Below, piece by piece: positions 15,895-25,687 of a DNA stretch of 64,000 bases (its first letter is position 1; each line of letters begins with the position of its first letter). A program made the translations under genes and the position numbers. Below the pieces are notes generated by a model. It saw only the letters and a list, made by a program, of their open reading frames with translations, was not told the origin of the DNA and ran no database searches. The stretch is from Microbacterium sp. Clip185 (GTDB lineage: Bacteria; Actinomycetota; Actinomycetes; Actinomycetales; Microbacteriaceae): assembly GCF_028743715.1 (NCBI RefSeq), contig NZ_CP117996.1, positions 2,604,001-2,668,000 of the forward strand, given 5' to 3'.

Positions 15895-17373
15895 TCAGCC
15901 GCCGGCGTGCTGACGCAGCCACGGCAGCGGGTCGATCGCCGTCGTGCCGTTGTCGAGCACCTCGAAGTGCAGGTGCGCACCGAAGGAGTGCCCGGTGTCG
16001 CCCACGCGGCCGATGAACTGGCCGACCTTCACGGTGTCTCCGGTCTTCACCTGCAGCGAGCCGTACTGCATGTGGCCGTAGCGGGTCGAGACGAGCTTGC
16101 CGTCGATCACGTGATCGATGATGATCATCACGCCGTAGCCGCCGCCGCTTTCCGTCGCGGTGCGCACGACGCCGTCGGCGACAGCCTGGATCTCGGCGCC
16201 CTCGCCCGGCGTGAAGTCCAGACCCTCGTGCATTGTGCCGTCACGCATCCCGAAGCCGTAGCTGATCGAGACGCCGACCTTGAACGGCCACTGGATGGGG
16301 CTGTTCGCGTTGTTGGTGAAGAAGTTCGAGTAGTGCGTGATGCCCGACTCGGCAGCGAGCTCCGCGGTCGACGCCGTGGAGTAGTCGCTGCGGTTCAGGG
16401 CGGTGACCTGCGCGTCGGCGGGGGCCACGTACGCCTGGATCTCGTCGCTCGACAGCGCGCTCGAGGTGCCGGCTTTCGAGCCGGTCGCGATCGAGACGGA
16501 TGCGGCGGCGGAGCTGCCTGCGCCCGAGACCGCCTCGGCGGGCGTCGTCATACCAATCGCCAGCAGCCCGACGATTCCCATGGCACCGACGGTGGCGGAT
16601 GCGGCCGTCGCACGCTTGAACGCCGCACCGCTGAAGCGGCGACGCTTCGCCGGAGCGGCCTCGGCGACATCCTGCGCCGCGACGGGCTCATCGGCGATCG
16701 CGGCCGCGGCGACCTGGATGGGGGTCTCACCCGTGAAGGAGAAGAGGCGGGCAGCGGCCTCGAACTCGTCGGCGATCGCGTGCGCTTCAGCTTCGTCGGC
16801 GAGAACCGCCTCGGCGAACACGCGAGCCTCGTCGTCGAGATCCGCCGCGACATCCGCGACGGGGAGCTCGGCCGGGCTGGCCTCGACGTCCGAAACGACC
16901 GACACGGTGTCGACGACGGGCAGAGCGACCGGCTCGTCGTCGATGGCGTCCAGGGCGACGTCGATGGGGGTCGCCGCGGCGACGGACGCCTGCGCGAGCG
17001 AACGAGCACGGCGGCGGGTCAGCGGCGCCTCGGCGGCGGATGCCTGGGGCTCGGCCGCAGAGAGCGTCACCTCGGCGGCGGCCACGGGCTCAGCGGGCAT
17101 CGACAGCGTGACCTCGGAGGCCGCAACCGGCTCTGGAACGACCTCGAGCACCATCTCCGGCTCAGCGCCCGATACCGGATCCGCAACGGCCGTCTCGGTG
17201 CGCTGAGCGGACCACACCGGCGCAGGGCGCACAGCCGACTGACGCGCGCGAAGCTGGGCACGCGTGAGCGGAACGACCGCATCCGAGGTCCCCGAAGAAG
17301 CCGCCTCAGCACTGCGGTTCCGGCCGGAGCGTCGCGTGAGAGCGGTCTCCGCCTGGGGATCTAGGGGGGTCAA
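15895..17373 (-). CDS. M23-family peptidase (LytM-type), membrane-anchored
   Basis: A 492-residue protein. Residues 1-250 are a long Ala/Glu/Val-rich cytoplasmic or disordered region with basic patches. A membrane or signal segment follows near 257-282 (TVGAMGIVGLLAIGMTTPAEA), and the C-terminal M23 metallopeptidase domain carries HEGLDF (His382, Asp386) and GAHLHFE (His467, His469). All zinc and catalytic motif residues are present, so it should cut peptidoglycan cross-bridges outside the membrane. The start is TTG at 17373; no ATG or GTG is in frame upstream before a stop, and no clear ribosome site is seen, so the true start may be internal. Confidence 0.88.
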   Translation of the reverse strand: MTPLDPQAETALTRRSGRNRSAEAASSGTSDAVVPLTRAQLRARQSAVRPAPVWSAQRTETAVADPVSGAEPEMVLEVVPEPVAASEVTLSMPAEPVAAAEVTLSAAEPQASAAEAPLTRRRARSLAQASVAAATPIDVALDAIDDEPVALPVVDTVSVVSDVEASPAELPVADVAADLDDEARVFAEAVLADEAEAHAIADEFEAAARLFSFTGETPIQVAAAAIADEPVAAQDVAEAAPAKRRRFSGAAFKRATAASATVGAMGIVGLLAIGMTTPAEAVSGAGSSAAASVSIATGSKAGTSSALSSDEIQAYVAPADAQVTALNRSDYSTASTAELAAESGITHYSNFFTNNANSPIQWPFKVGVSISYGFGMRDGTMHEGLDFTPGEGAEIQAVADGVVRTATESGGGYGVMIIIDHVIDGKLVSTRYGHMQYGSLQVKTGDTVKVGQFIGRVGDTGHSFGAHLHFEVLDNGTTAIDPLPWLRQHAGG

Positions 17374-17510
17374 AACGTGGTCAGCCTCGGTCTCGGTCGC
17401 ACGGGAAGCGACAGGGAAAACGGAAGGAGATGCTCATCCTCGTTCGGGTGACGAAGATAACGAATAGGTAAACACTACAACCCTGAGCCTGAGAATGCCA
17501 TGCGCGCGCA

Positions 17511-18317
17511 TCAGTCTTCGAGGCGGGCGAGGAGAGCTGCGAACAATCCCGGTGCCGCCGCGATCGTCATCCCGCGATCGGCGCGCTTGCCACCGAGTCC
17601 CGCCACGACGCCGCCGGCCTCGGCGACGATGAGGGCTCCTGCCGCGTGGTCCCACGGCCACAGGCCCTTCTCGTAGTAGCCGTCGATGCGACCGGCCGCG
17701 ACGCCCGCAAGATCCAGCGACGCTGCGCCGATGCGGCGCAGGTCGCGCGCGAGCGGCATCACCCGGGCGAGACGCTCGAGCGCGGGCGCGTGGGTCGCGG
17801 GGTCGTACCCGAATCCCGTCGCCAGCAGCGCACCCGCATCCGACGGCTCGGCGACGCGCAGCATCCGCTCGCCCTCGATCGACGACACCAGACGCGCGCC
17901 TTCGCCCTGCGCCGCGGTGAAGAGCTCATCGACGGCAGGGTTGTAGACGGCACCCGCCAGTGCCTCCCACTTCTGCGGGTCGGGCTCCCCCGACACGGCC
18001 GCGATGCTCACGGCGTACGCCGGGATGCCGTAGGCGTAGTTGACGGTGCCGTCGATCGGATCGACGACCCACGTGATGCCGGAGGCGGATGCGGCCGCGC
18101 CGCCCTCCTCGCCGAGGAAACCGTCGTCGGGTCGCGCCGCTGCCAGACGCTCGCGCACCAGCTGCTCGACCTCTCGGTCGGCGTCGGTCACGATGTCTGC
18201 CAGCGCCGACTTGGTCGCGGCGATCTGCACGCCCTCGCGGCGCCGTCGGGCGGCAAGCGCCCCTGCCTCCTTCGCGACCTCGATGGCGAGCGATTGCAGA
18301 TCCAGAGCGGAAGGCAT
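17511..18317 (-). CDS. Inositol monophosphatase family protein
   Basis: A 268-residue phosphatase of the IMPase/histidinol-phosphatase/CysQ superfamily. It shows all metal-site motifs: LGEEGG (Glu pair), DPIDGTVNY and WPWDHAAG. It acts on inositol phosphates or related sugar or adenosine phosphates in the cytoplasm; the substrate is not fixed by these motifs. It is divergent from an FAD oxidoreductase gene. Confidence 0.92.
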   Translation of the reverse strand: MPSALDLQSLAIEVAKEAGALAARRRREGVQIAATKSALADIVTDADREVEQLVRERLAAARPDDGFLGEEGGAAASASGITWVVDPIDGTVNYAYGIPAYAVSIAAVSGEPDPQKWEALAGAVYNPAVDELFTAAQGEGARLVSSIEGERMLRVAEPSDAGALLATGFGYDPATHAPALERLARVMPLARDLRRIGAASLDLAGVAAGRIDGYYEKGLWPWDHAAGALIVAEAGGVVAGLGGKRADRGMTIAAAPGLFAALLARLED

Positions 18318-18368
18318 GCTCCCACGCTACCCTCGCGTCGCACCGCCGTCGGCCGTTAGCGTGGCGGC

Positions 18369-19955
18369 ATGACCGTCACCCGGCCGACCCATGACGTCGT
18401 GATCGTCGGCGGAGGCCACAACGCCCTCGTCGCCGCCACCTACCTCGCCCGCGCCGGCCGCTCGGTCGTGGTGCTGGAACGGCTCGACCACACCGGAGGA
18501 GCGGCCGTGTCCGAGTCGCCGTGGGCCGGGGTCTCGGCGCGGCTGTCGCGCTACTCCTACCTCGTGAGCCTGCTGCCGCCCCGCATCGTCGACGACCTGG
18601 GGCTGCGGGTGAGCCTGCGGCGCCGGCGCTACTCCTCGTACACGCCCGACCCCGCCGACCCGACGCGTGGCCTGCTCGTCGACACGGGCGACGCGCGCGC
18701 GACGGACGAGAGCTTCGCCCGCGCGACGGGCACGGCCGCGGAGGCCGAACGCTACCGAGCGCTCGGCGCCCGACTGGCCCCGCTGGCGCGCACCGTCTTC
18801 CCCTCCATGACCGAGCCGCTGCCTACCGCGTCCGCTCTGCGCACGGCACTCGGTGACGATGCCCTGTGGGAGGCGATCACGGCGCGGCCGCTGGGAGAGC
18901 TGCTGAACGAGAGCTTGAAAAGCGACCTCGTGCGCGGTATCGCGCTCACCGACGCGCTCATCGGCACGTTCTCGCACGCCGACGATCCCTCGTTGCGGCA
19001 GAACCGCTGCTTCTTGTACCACGTGATCGGCGGCGGCACGGGCGACTGGGATGTGCCGGTCGGCGGGATGGGCCGCCTCACGGCGGAGCTCGAACGCGTC
19101 GCGCGGGATGCGGGCGCCGAGATCCGTACGGGCGCCCCGGTCACGAGCGTGAGCCCCGACGGCGAGGTTCGCTACGGCGGAGAGGATGCGGACGTCGTCG
19201 CCGGCCGGCTCGTGCTCTCCGCCGTCGGACCGGCCGTGCTCGATCATCTGCTCGCCGTGGCGGGAGCCGACGTGCCGCGACGGCCCGACCCCGAGGGCGC
19301 GCAGGTCAAGGTCAACATGCTCCTGCGCCGGCTCCCCCGACTGTATGACCGCCACGTCGCACCCACGGCGGCGTTCGCGGGGACGTTCCACGTCAACGAG
19401 ACGATGACACAGCTCAACACCGCGTACACGGAGGCGGTCGCCGGCCGCATCCCCGACCCGCTGCCGGCCGAGATCTACTGCCACTCGCTCACCGATCCCT
19501 CGATCCTGGGGCCCGAGCTGCAGGAGGCGGGTGCGCAGACGCTCACCCTGTTCGGACTCCAGGTGCCGCATCGGCTTCTGGAGGGGTCCGACCCCGATGC
19601 GATGCGGGCCACCCTGCTGGCGGCGGCAGAGCGCTCACTCGACTCCGTGCTCGCCGAACCGCTCGCCGACTGCATCTGGGAGACACCAACCGGCGCCCCC
19701 TGCATCGAGGCGCGCACCACCGCGGATCTCGAGGAGTCGCTCGGCATGACCGGCGGCGACATCTTCCACGGTCCGCTGTCATGGCCGTGGCGCGAGGACG
19801 AGGCGGATGCGGTCTCCCCCGCCGAGGCGTGGGGCGTCGACACGGCACACTCCCGCATCCTGCGCTGCGGGTCGAGCGCGGCACGCGGCGGCGCGGTCAG
19901 CGGGCTGGGCGGTCACAATGCCGCGATGGCCGCGCTCGCGCTGCTTCGGGGCTGA
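18369..19955 (+). CDS. Phytoene dehydrogenase-like FAD oxidoreductase
   Basis: A 528-residue flavoprotein. The N-terminal dinucleotide fold VVIVGGGHNALVAATYLARA and the following ERLDHTGGAA are typical of the CrtI/amine-oxidase-like group (COG1233). No other carotenoid gene lies nearby, so it is better called a general FAD-dependent oxidoreductase. The C-terminus GLGGHNAAMAALALL closes the FAD site. Substrate unknown. Confidence 0.85.
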   Translation: MTVTRPTHDVVIVGGGHNALVAATYLARAGRSVVVLERLDHTGGAAVSESPWAGVSARLSRYSYLVSLLPPRIVDDLGLRVSLRRRRYSSYTPDPADPTRGLLVDTGDARATDESFARATGTAAEAERYRALGARLAPLARTVFPSMTEPLPTASALRTALGDDALWEAITARPLGELLNESLKSDLVRGIALTDALIGTFSHADDPSLRQNRCFLYHVIGGGTGDWDVPVGGMGRLTAELERVARDAGAEIRTGAPVTSVSPDGEVRYGGEDADVVAGRLVLSAVGPAVLDHLLAVAGADVPRRPDPEGAQVKVNMLLRRLPRLYDRHVAPTAAFAGTFHVNETMTQLNTAYTEAVAGRIPDPLPAEIYCHSLTDPSILGPELQEAGAQTLTLFGLQVPHRLLEGSDPDAMRATLLAAAERSLDSVLAEPLADCIWETPTGAPCIEARTTADLEESLGMTGGDIFHGPLSWPWREDEADAVSPAEAWGVDTAHSRILRCGSSAARGGAVSGLGGHNAAMAALALLRG

Positions 19956-20010
19956 TCACATGTAGGCGCCCCGCGCAGATTGCAGAACTGGGCTGCGGGG
20001 GTACGGCTGC

Positions 20011-20979
20011 TCAGCGCGGGGGCAGCGGCGGCGGGGGCGGGAAGCCCTCGTAGCCGGGAGCCGCGGGAGGCTCCGACGGGGTGACGGGCGACGCGGATGC
20101 GGGCGGCTGGGCACCGTATGCCGCCTCCGCCGTGGGCGACACCGTGGGCGCCTGCTGCTGCCAGCCCGTCGGGTAGCCGGTGTAATAGGCCTGCCAGTCG
20201 GGTGAACCGTCGGGCAGTACCGGCAGCGGGGTGACACGGTCGGCGTAGGTCGGCCAGGCCTGAGGGGCGGCGACCGGCCAGGTCTGCGGCGGCGCCTCGG
20301 GGCGGGGCGTCTTGGGGCCGAACAGCAGGTTGACCAGCGGGACCAGCGCGGTGCCGACGGCGGCGAGGATCGTCACGGCCACGACGATGCGCCAGTAGAC
20401 GTCGTAGAAGTCGACCCACTCCTGGATCGTCAGCGGCAGCACGAGCAGCACGACGAGGGCTGCGACGAGGCCGACGGTCACGTAACCGACAATGCGGTTG
20501 AACAGAGTGGGCACGCGCACGATGGCCTTGGTGTACAGACGCACGTGCAGCACCGCGAGCTGGACGATCAACACGATCAACAGGAACGACAAGAACCGCG
20601 TGAAGCTGGTGAGCCCGTCGCCGTAGCGGTACGCGTCGAGGGAGGGCCGCTCCGGCATCCAGATGAGGAACGCTCCGACGATCAGGATCAGCACCCACGC
20701 GATCATGCTCGTCAGCACGAACCATCCGGGGCGCCGCGGGGCGAGGTGCGCGTCGAGGATCGCGACGCCGGCGAAGGCCGCGAGCAGGAAGATCGTGAGG
20801 AAGGCGCGTCCGACGATCCCGTTCTGTGAGCCGATGAGCACCCAGACCACACTCACGAGCGCCGCGGCGATCAAGGCGCCGATGGCGACCCAGATGCCGG
20901 CCCGCACGAGACGGTTCGTGCTCGGCGGCTCAGCGGACGGTGCAGCAGACGGTGCGACGGGCGGTTGCGGCGCGGACAT
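20011..20979 (-). CDS. Multi-pass membrane protein with Pro-rich tail
   Basis: A 322-residue protein of unknown function. A short Pro/Ala-rich leader is followed by about six or seven hydrophobic segments up to residue 235, then a cytoplasmic tail rich in Pro, Ala, Gln and Trp ending in PPPPPLPPR. ATG at 20979 is preferred over the GTG one codon upstream, with AAGGGAG five bases before it. No family is recognised with confidence. Confidence 0.75.
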   Translation of the reverse strand: MSAPQPPVAPSAAPSAEPPSTNRLVRAGIWVAIGALIAAALVSVVWVLIGSQNGIVGRAFLTIFLLAAFAGVAILDAHLAPRRPGWFVLTSMIAWVLILIVGAFLIWMPERPSLDAYRYGDGLTSFTRFLSFLLIVLIVQLAVLHVRLYTKAIVRVPTLFNRIVGYVTVGLVAALVVLLVLPLTIQEWVDFYDVYWRIVVAVTILAAVGTALVPLVNLLFGPKTPRPEAPPQTWPVAAPQAWPTYADRVTPLPVLPDGSPDWQAYYTGYPTGWQQQAPTVSPTAEAAYGAQPPASASPVTPSEPPAAPGYEGFPPPPPLPPR

Positions 20980-21149
20980 CACGGCTCCCTTCGCGGGCGC
21001 CCCTCGCCCGCCCCCTCATCCTGGCACGTCGGGCCGATTCGCCGAGGAGGGTTGTGGGCGGAGGCGAGCGCTCCCTCTGCTCACCTGTCGCAGACTGCGC
21101 AGGATCCGACGATCTGTGACAGCGGAGCACCGCACGCTCCGGATCGCTC

Positions 21150-21737
21150 TCAGCGGACCGCGTCGACCACGTCGTCGAGTCGCAGAATCATCGTCCACAC
21201 CGAGAGCGAGTCACTCACGTCGTCCCTGGAGACGACCCCGAAGCCATGACGCGCGTAAAGCCGACAGTTCCGCTCATCAGAGGTCTCCAGGACGACTGCA
21301 CAAGCCCCAGCATTCCGAATGGCCGTCAATGCGTGCTCGAGCAGTCGACCGGCCACGCCCCGGCCGCGGTCCTCGGGCCGAACGCCCAACGTCTCCATGC
21401 GCCACGCCGTCGGCCAGTCGTCCGATGCGCCGGCCGCAGGGACCTGTCCGCCGTGAAGATCGATGACCTGCTGGATCATCGACGTTGAGGGAGCGGGCGC
21501 CTCGGGCGGCAACAGCGCGATCACTCCGGCGCACTCGCCCGCTGTCGCGACGAGCCCATGCTCCAACGCGTACTCGAGGTAGAGGCGCTGGAGCTGTCGC
21601 AGGCGGTCGCGGTATCCCGTCGACGGGATCGCCTGGCGCATCCAGGGGTAATCCTCGAACGCTGCGGTAAGCGTTGCTGTGGCGCGGTCGAGCTCCTCGA
21701 CACGGAGCGCTCGAACGGCGAAGGTGTCGCGCGTCAT
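21150..21737 (-). CDS. GNAT-family N-acetyltransferase
   Basis: About 195 residues. The acetyl-CoA site is visible as LGVRPEDRGRGVAGRLLEHA and the late motif LETSDERNCRLYARHGFGVV is typical of GNAT enzymes. The substrate is unknown. ATG at 21737 follows AAGAGG; a GTG seven codons upstream is an alternative start. It lies between a membrane protein and tRNA-Tyr. Confidence 0.88.
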   Translation of the reverse strand: MTRDTFAVRALRVEELDRATATLTAAFEDYPWMRQAIPSTGYRDRLRQLQRLYLEYALEHGLVATAGECAGVIALLPPEAPAPSTSMIQQVIDLHGGQVPAAGASDDWPTAWRMETLGVRPEDRGRGVAGRLLEHALTAIRNAGACAVVLETSDERNCRLYARHGFGVVSRDDVSDSLSVWTMILRLDDVVDAVR

Positions 21738-21773
21738 GCCTCTTATCCCGTCCGTCACACCGGCAGAACACAG

Positions 21774-21807
21774 AAAAGCCGAAAGCCCCCGTGCGGGGGC
21801 TTTCGGC
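21774..21807 (-). terminator. Terminator of tRNA-Tyr
   Basis: GCCGAAAGCCCCC (21778-21790) and GGGGGCTTTCGGC (21795-21807) form a perfect 13-bp stem with a 4-base loop. Read leftward it is followed by TTTTC. It sits just past the 3' end of tRNA-Tyr. Confidence 0.9.
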
Positions 21808-21812
21808 TTTGA

Positions 21813-21897
21813 TGGTGGCGAGTGAGGGATTCGAACCCCCGAAGGCTACGCCGGCTGATTTACAGTCAGATCCCTTTGGCCGCTTGGGTAACTCGCC
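21813..21897 (-). tRNA. tRNA-Tyr (GTA)
   Basis: An 85-nt class II tRNA with a long variable arm. Acceptor stem GGCGAGT/ACTCGCC is perfect, the anticodon loop CTGTAAA holds GTA, the T arm GGGGG-TTCGAAT-CCCTC is well formed, and CCA is encoded at the 3' end. Confidence 0.96.
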
Positions 21898-22002
21898 AAG
21901 TGCGCACCTGCCCAGCTTGTACAGTCGACCAGAGGCGCGATCTCCGATACTACCCCCTCGCCGACCTACGCAGAAATCCGCGACGGGCCCGCGCGCGGCG
22001 GC

Positions 22003-22917
22003 TCAGGAGCCCTGATCGAGGCCCGACAGCGCGGAGGGCAGTCGCAGCAGCGCGCCCTCGAAACGGCAGGTCGCAGCCGCCACTTCCATCGCGGTGTCGA
22101 CCAGCGTCGTCCACGCCGCTGCGTCGGTCGGATGTTCGGACAGCAGCGACGCGACCGCAGAGGAGAGCACCGCATCCCCCGCACCCATCGTGTCGATGAT
22201 GGCGCCAGGAACGGAGGCGATCGGGCGCTCGACGGCGACGGCATCCGTGACGACGCCTGCGCCGTCGGGCCCGCGCGTGGTGAGAACCGCGACCGCGCCC
22301 AGCTCCCGCAGCCGATCCCGCACGGCATCCAACGACGTTGCGTACAGCAGTTCCGCGTCATCGTCGCCGACCTTCACGAGGTCCGCAAGGGCTGCGAGCT
22401 CCTCGAAGCCGGTGACGAAGGCGGCACGGTCGTGCATCATCCCCTCGCGCGGATTCGGGTCGACCGCGAGCAGCCCGTCGGCGTCGCGCACCGCATCCGC
22501 AAGCTCCGCCGCCTGCGCCGCGTCGTCGAACGGGAAGCAGCTGACGACCGTGATCGCCGCATCCGCGATGACGCGACGCTCCTCGGCTCCGAAACGGATG
22601 CGGCGGTTCCACGCGGCCTCGTTGAACACGTACACCGGCTCGCCGCCGGCGTTGCGGGTGCTCACTGCACGCGACGAGCCGTGCGGCGACGGCGTCGCCA
22701 CGAGCTCGACGCCGAAGTCATCGAGATAGGCACGGATGCGGTCACCGGGCTCATCGTCGCCGACCATCGCGATGAGCGTCGTGGGAAGGCCCAGTCGGGC
22801 GAGCCCGACGGCCACGTTGAGCGCCGCTCCCCCGACGAACTCGCGCACGCCGGCGTCGTCGCGCAACTCGTCGATCAGCGCATCCCCGATCACGGCGACC
22901 CGTCCTGCTGCGGTCAT
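22003..22917 (-). CDS. PfkB-family carbohydrate kinase (fructokinase-like)
   Basis: A 304-residue sugar kinase. It opens with VAVIGDALIDEL, has the substrate signature FVGGAALNVAVGLARLG, and the C-terminal ATP/anion-hole motif DTMGAGDAVLSS with the catalytic Asp. It phosphorylates a sugar, probably fructose or a related ketose. The ATG at 22917 overlaps the stop of the FBP-domain gene (ATGA) and follows a GAAGGGGG ribosome site; a longer upstream frame is not used. Confidence 0.9.
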   Translation of the reverse strand: MTAAGRVAVIGDALIDELRDDAGVREFVGGAALNVAVGLARLGLPTTLIAMVGDDEPGDRIRAYLDDFGVELVATPSPHGSSRAVSTRNAGGEPVYVFNEAAWNRRIRFGAEERRVIADAAITVVSCFPFDDAAQAAELADAVRDADGLLAVDPNPREGMMHDRAAFVTGFEELAALADLVKVGDDDAELLYATSLDAVRDRLRELGAVAVLTTRGPDGAGVVTDAVAVERPIASVPGAIIDTMGAGDAVLSSAVASLLSEHPTDAAAWTTLVDTAMEVAAATCRFEGALLRLPSALSGLDQGS

Positions 22918-23405
22918 GCCTGTTCCCCCTTCACGCGCCCGACGAACGCTTCGGCCCGTGCCCGGGTGCCGTCGATACGGCGATCCACGCTCGCGCGGAT
23001 CTCGCTCGGCGCAAGCGGAGCCGCCAGCCGCACGGTCTCGTGGCACGAGAGATCGGCGCACATGTAGGTTCCCACACTGTCGCCGCCCTCCCCCGCCTCG
23101 CCCGCTCGGCGCGCGGTGAACAGCGCGACCTGGTCGCCGGGCTGCATCGTGTGGCACAGATTGCACATCGCGGAGCGCGCACGGCCATTGCCCTCCGCGG
23201 CACGGAGCACGACGCCCGCCGGACGCCCCTCGGACTCGGTCACCAGATAGCCCCGACCGCGCGAGCGCGGATCACGCCACGCCAGGAAGTCGAGGTGGTC
23301 CCAGTCGGTCAGCAAGAAGTCATGAGGCATGGCGGCCGCCTTGACTTCCTCCGGCGCGGCGTTGACGAACGACGCACGCACCTGTTCCTCGGTCAGAGCC
23401 CGCAT
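22914..23405 (-). CDS. FBP-domain (treble-clef zinc finger) protein
   Basis: A 163-residue protein of the FBP family, related to FusB-type elongation factor G-binding proteins. The C-terminal treble-clef shows CNLCHTM and [10 protein letters not shown], four cysteines that should bind zinc. Family members bind EF-G or the ribosome; whether this one gives fusidic acid tolerance is unknown. It is translationally coupled to the downstream sugar kinase and divergent from yajQ. Confidence 0.82.
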   Translation of the reverse strand: MRALTEEQVRASFVNAAPEEVKAAAMPHDFLLTDWDHLDFLAWRDPRSRGRGYLVTESEGRPAGVVLRAAEGNGRARSAMCNLCHTMQPGDQVALFTARRAGEAGEGGDSVGTYMCADLSCHETVRLAAPLAPSEIRASVDRRIDGTRARAEAFVGRVKGEQA

Positions 23406-23472
23406 GACACAAGTCTACGAAGCGACGCTGACGCCGGATGCGGGCCGCATCCGCCCGTGGAAGAATCACGGC

Positions 23473-23961
23473 ATGGCAGATTCCTCGTTCGACATCGTTT
23501 CCAAGATCGATCGGCAGGAGGCCGACAACGCTCTGAACCAGGCCCGCAAGGAAGTGGAGCAGCGCTACGACTTCAAGGGCACGGATGCCTCCATCGAGTG
23601 GAGCGGCGAGTCGATCCTCATCAAGGCCAACAGCGAAGACCGCGCGAACGCGGTGCTCGATGTCTTCCAGACGAAGCTCATCAAGCGCGGCATCTCGCTC
23701 AAGAGCCTGGAGTCGGGCGAGCCCACCGCCAGCGGCAAGGAGTACCGCATCGTCTCCACGCTGAAGGAAGGCATCTCGCAGGAGATCGCGAAGAAGATCG
23801 GCAAGATCATCCGCGACGAGGGCCCCAAGAGCGTCAAGTCGCAGATCCAGGGCGACGAACTGCGCGTGCAGTCGAAGTCCCGCGACGACCTGCAGGAAGT
23901 GCAGCGACTGCTCAAGGCCGCCGACCTCGACGTCGACCTGCAGTTCACGAACTACCGGTAG
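23473..23961 (+). CDS. yajQ: YajQ-family nucleotide-binding protein
   Basis: A 162-residue protein of normal YajQ length, beginning [20 protein letters not shown] and containing [13 protein letters not shown] and [20 protein letters not shown]. YajQ proteins bind nucleic acid or cyclic di-GMP. The last 20 bases before the stop's third base repeat exactly at 40276-40295, so the 3' end is the integration site of the mobile element. The element supplies the final G of a TAG stop in place of the original TAA, leaving the protein intact. Confidence 0.95.
   Translation: MADSSFDIVSKIDRQEADNALNQARKEVEQRYDFKGTDASIEWSGESILIKANSEDRANAVLDVFQTKLIKRGISLKSLESGEPTASGKEYRIVSTLKEGISQEIAKKIGKIIRDEGPKSVKSQIQGDELRVQSKSRDDLQEVQRLLKAADLDVDLQFTNYR
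23941..23960 (+). repeat. attL: 20-bp core repeat inside yajQ
   Basis: CAGTTCACGAACTACCGGTA, identical to 40276-40295. The bases on both sides differ between the two copies (G before and G after here; A before and A after at the right copy), so the identity is exactly 20 bp. It encodes QFTNYR and the first two bases of the stop codon. Confidence 0.92.
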
Positions 23962-23963
23962 GA

Positions 23964-25085
23964 CTAGCTCCTGACCAGGGGTTTCTTTCCCTTGGTCCGC
24001 GAGGAGTCCGCAGAACCGGTGACCGAGGCCATGAAGTCCGCCGTCGCCGCGCGCGTCCGGTCCTCCGCCGACGGCCACAGGTGGCTGTAGACGTTCAGTG
24101 TGATCGAGGGCTGAGAATGCCCGAGGGCACGCTGAACAGTCACGACGTCGCACCCGGATGCGATGAGATTCGAGGCGTACGTGTGCCGCAAGGTGTGGAG
24201 CGTTACCTCTGCCGAGAGTCCCACTTCGCCGCGGATCCGGCGCCACTCCTCGCCGGCATTGTTGCGCTGCCACAGCCGGCCAAGCGGCGTGCGGAACAGC
24301 ATCTCGTCCGGAGCTTCGAGCCGTTGAGCTGCGACGTGCGCTGACAGCGAGGCGGTGAGCTCGCTCGGCACGAACACGAGGCGTTCACTGCCGAACTTCG
24401 GCGGCACGATCGTGGCCGACGAGATCGTTGACCCCTGCACCTGTCGCCGGACGCTGATCGATCGCCCAAGGAAGTTGATGTCCTGAAGCTGTAGACCAGC
24501 TGCCTCGCCTAGCCGGAGGCCAGCGAAGAGACAGACCTCCACAAACGGACGAAAGCTGCCCGCCGCCGCGAGGACCGCCCGCACCTGATCCGCGGTGAGA
24601 ATCTGCATGGCCAACTCGGGGCGTCGCGCACGAGGTGGCTTCACGCTCACTGCGGGGCTGGCGGAGATGACTTTGTCGAGCACGGCGGCGCGGAACGCCA
24701 TCTGCACGTAGTTCAAACGTGTACGGATGGTGGTCGCGGCAAGGCCGCGCTTCACCTCAGCAGCCACCCACGCCTGCACGTGGGACGGCTTGACGCTCCC
24801 CATCTGCGCAGACCCCCACGGGACGCTCTGGAGCGCCGTCTGCGCGGCGCTCACCGTGCCCGCTACCCATGCCTGCCGCTCGACCCACTCCACGGTCCAT
24901 GCGTCCCACGTGATCGCCCCGGCTCGCGGGTGGACATATTGCCCGCTGACGACGGCTGCGGTCACTTCGTCTAGCCATCGTTGCGCATCGCGTTTGAGCG
25001 GGAAGTGCTTGGCGTGCTCACGCCCTTCCGCGTCTCGATAACGGGCGCGCCACGCTCCATTCGGTCGCTGACGGATGCTAGCCAT
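23964..25085 (-). CDS. int: Tyrosine recombinase (integrase)
   Basis: A 373-residue phage-type integrase. The N-terminus (SIRQRPNGAWRARYRDAEG) is the arm-binding AP2-like part, then a SAM-like core-binding domain (about 60-150) and the catalytic domain. The catalytic set is complete: Arg191 in FAGLRLGEA, His297 and Arg300 in HTLRH, His323 in LGHS, and Tyr333 in NVYSHLW. It ends three bases from attL, the usual place for an integrase acting on its own borders. It is transcribed toward yajQ and its start overlaps the repressor gene by eight bases. Confidence 0.95.
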   Translation of the reverse strand: MASIRQRPNGAWRARYRDAEGREHAKHFPLKRDAQRWLDEVTAAVVSGQYVHPRAGAITWDAWTVEWVERQAWVAGTVSAAQTALQSVPWGSAQMGSVKPSHVQAWVAAEVKRGLAATTIRTRLNYVQMAFRAAVLDKVISASPAVSVKPPRARRPELAMQILTADQVRAVLAAAGSFRPFVEVCLFAGLRLGEAAGLQLQDINFLGRSISVRRQVQGSTISSATIVPPKFGSERLVFVPSELTASLSAHVAAQRLEAPDEMLFRTPLGRLWQRNNAGEEWRRIRGEVGLSAEVTLHTLRHTYASNLIASGCDVVTVQRALGHSQPSITLNVYSHLWPSAEDRTRAATADFMASVTGSADSSRTKGKKPLVRS

Positions 25086-25644
25086 TGTCGGAGCAGCGGC
25101 TCGCCTGCTGGTCGGCCGCGTTCAGTCGTTCGAGCCACGTCTCTGACTGCCAATCAGCGCTCGGCGGGCTATTCCGTTCGGAGGTTCGAAGGAGCTCGTC
25201 ATATCGGGCACCTTCTGCCTGCTGGTCGGCGCGGTACGCCTTCACCGCGTCCTCGACGGTCCGCGGGATCCACTCGCTCGCTGCGTGCCCGCCGGCACCC
25301 TCTGGCGCTTCGTCACATTTCAGCGCAAGGTTGAGCCGTAGATCGTCGTACTCCGCGAGGACGCGTTGAAGCTCGAGGTCTTTCTCGGAGAGGCGACGCG
25401 CCATCTGATCGATCTCGGCCTCGAAGTCGCCGAGGGCCAGCAGGTGGGAAGCGGGCCGCCCGAAAACATCGGTGAGCGCTTCAACCTCCGTGAACCGGAG
25501 AGGGCGCTCCCCCTTCTCCACGCTCCAGACGGTTGCCTGCGACCACTTGAAACCGCGTCGCTTCATTTCCGCCGCGAGATCCTTCTGGCTCATCTCCCCG
25601 CGAAGTCGGATGAGGTTCCGACCCACCTGCTCGTCGCTCAGCAT
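25078..25644 (-). CDS. XRE-type repressor of the element
   Basis: A 188-residue protein with an N-terminal helix-turn-helix (LRGEMSQKDLAAEMKRRG, about 14-60) and a Glu/Leu-rich coiled region after residue 75. It is co-directed with and overlaps the integrase, and divergent from the excisionase across a palindromic operator. This is the arrangement of a lysogeny switch, so it probably keeps the element silent. Confidence 0.8.
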   Translation of the reverse strand: MLSDEQVGRNLIRLRGEMSQKDLAAEMKRRGFKWSQATVWSVEKGERPLRFTEVEALTDVFGRPASHLLALGDFEAEIDQMARRLSEKDLELQRVLAEYDDLRLNLALKCDEAPEGAGGHAASEWIPRTVEDAVKAYRADQQAEGARYDELLRTSERNSPPSADWQSETWLERLNAADQQASRCSDNG

Positions 25645-25687
25645 GTTGAGAGGCTACCAGAAATGCTGGTCGTTGACGACACGCGTT

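Noticed and set aside
17374..17510. Riboswitch (for example cyclic di-AMP type) upstream of the M23 peptidase gene
   Set aside because: Only 137 bases are available and no conserved core or fold could be recognised.
18369..19955. Carotenoid pathway gene (phytoene desaturase)
   Set aside because: The fold matches, but no crtE, crtB or other pathway gene lies nearby and many family members have other substrates.
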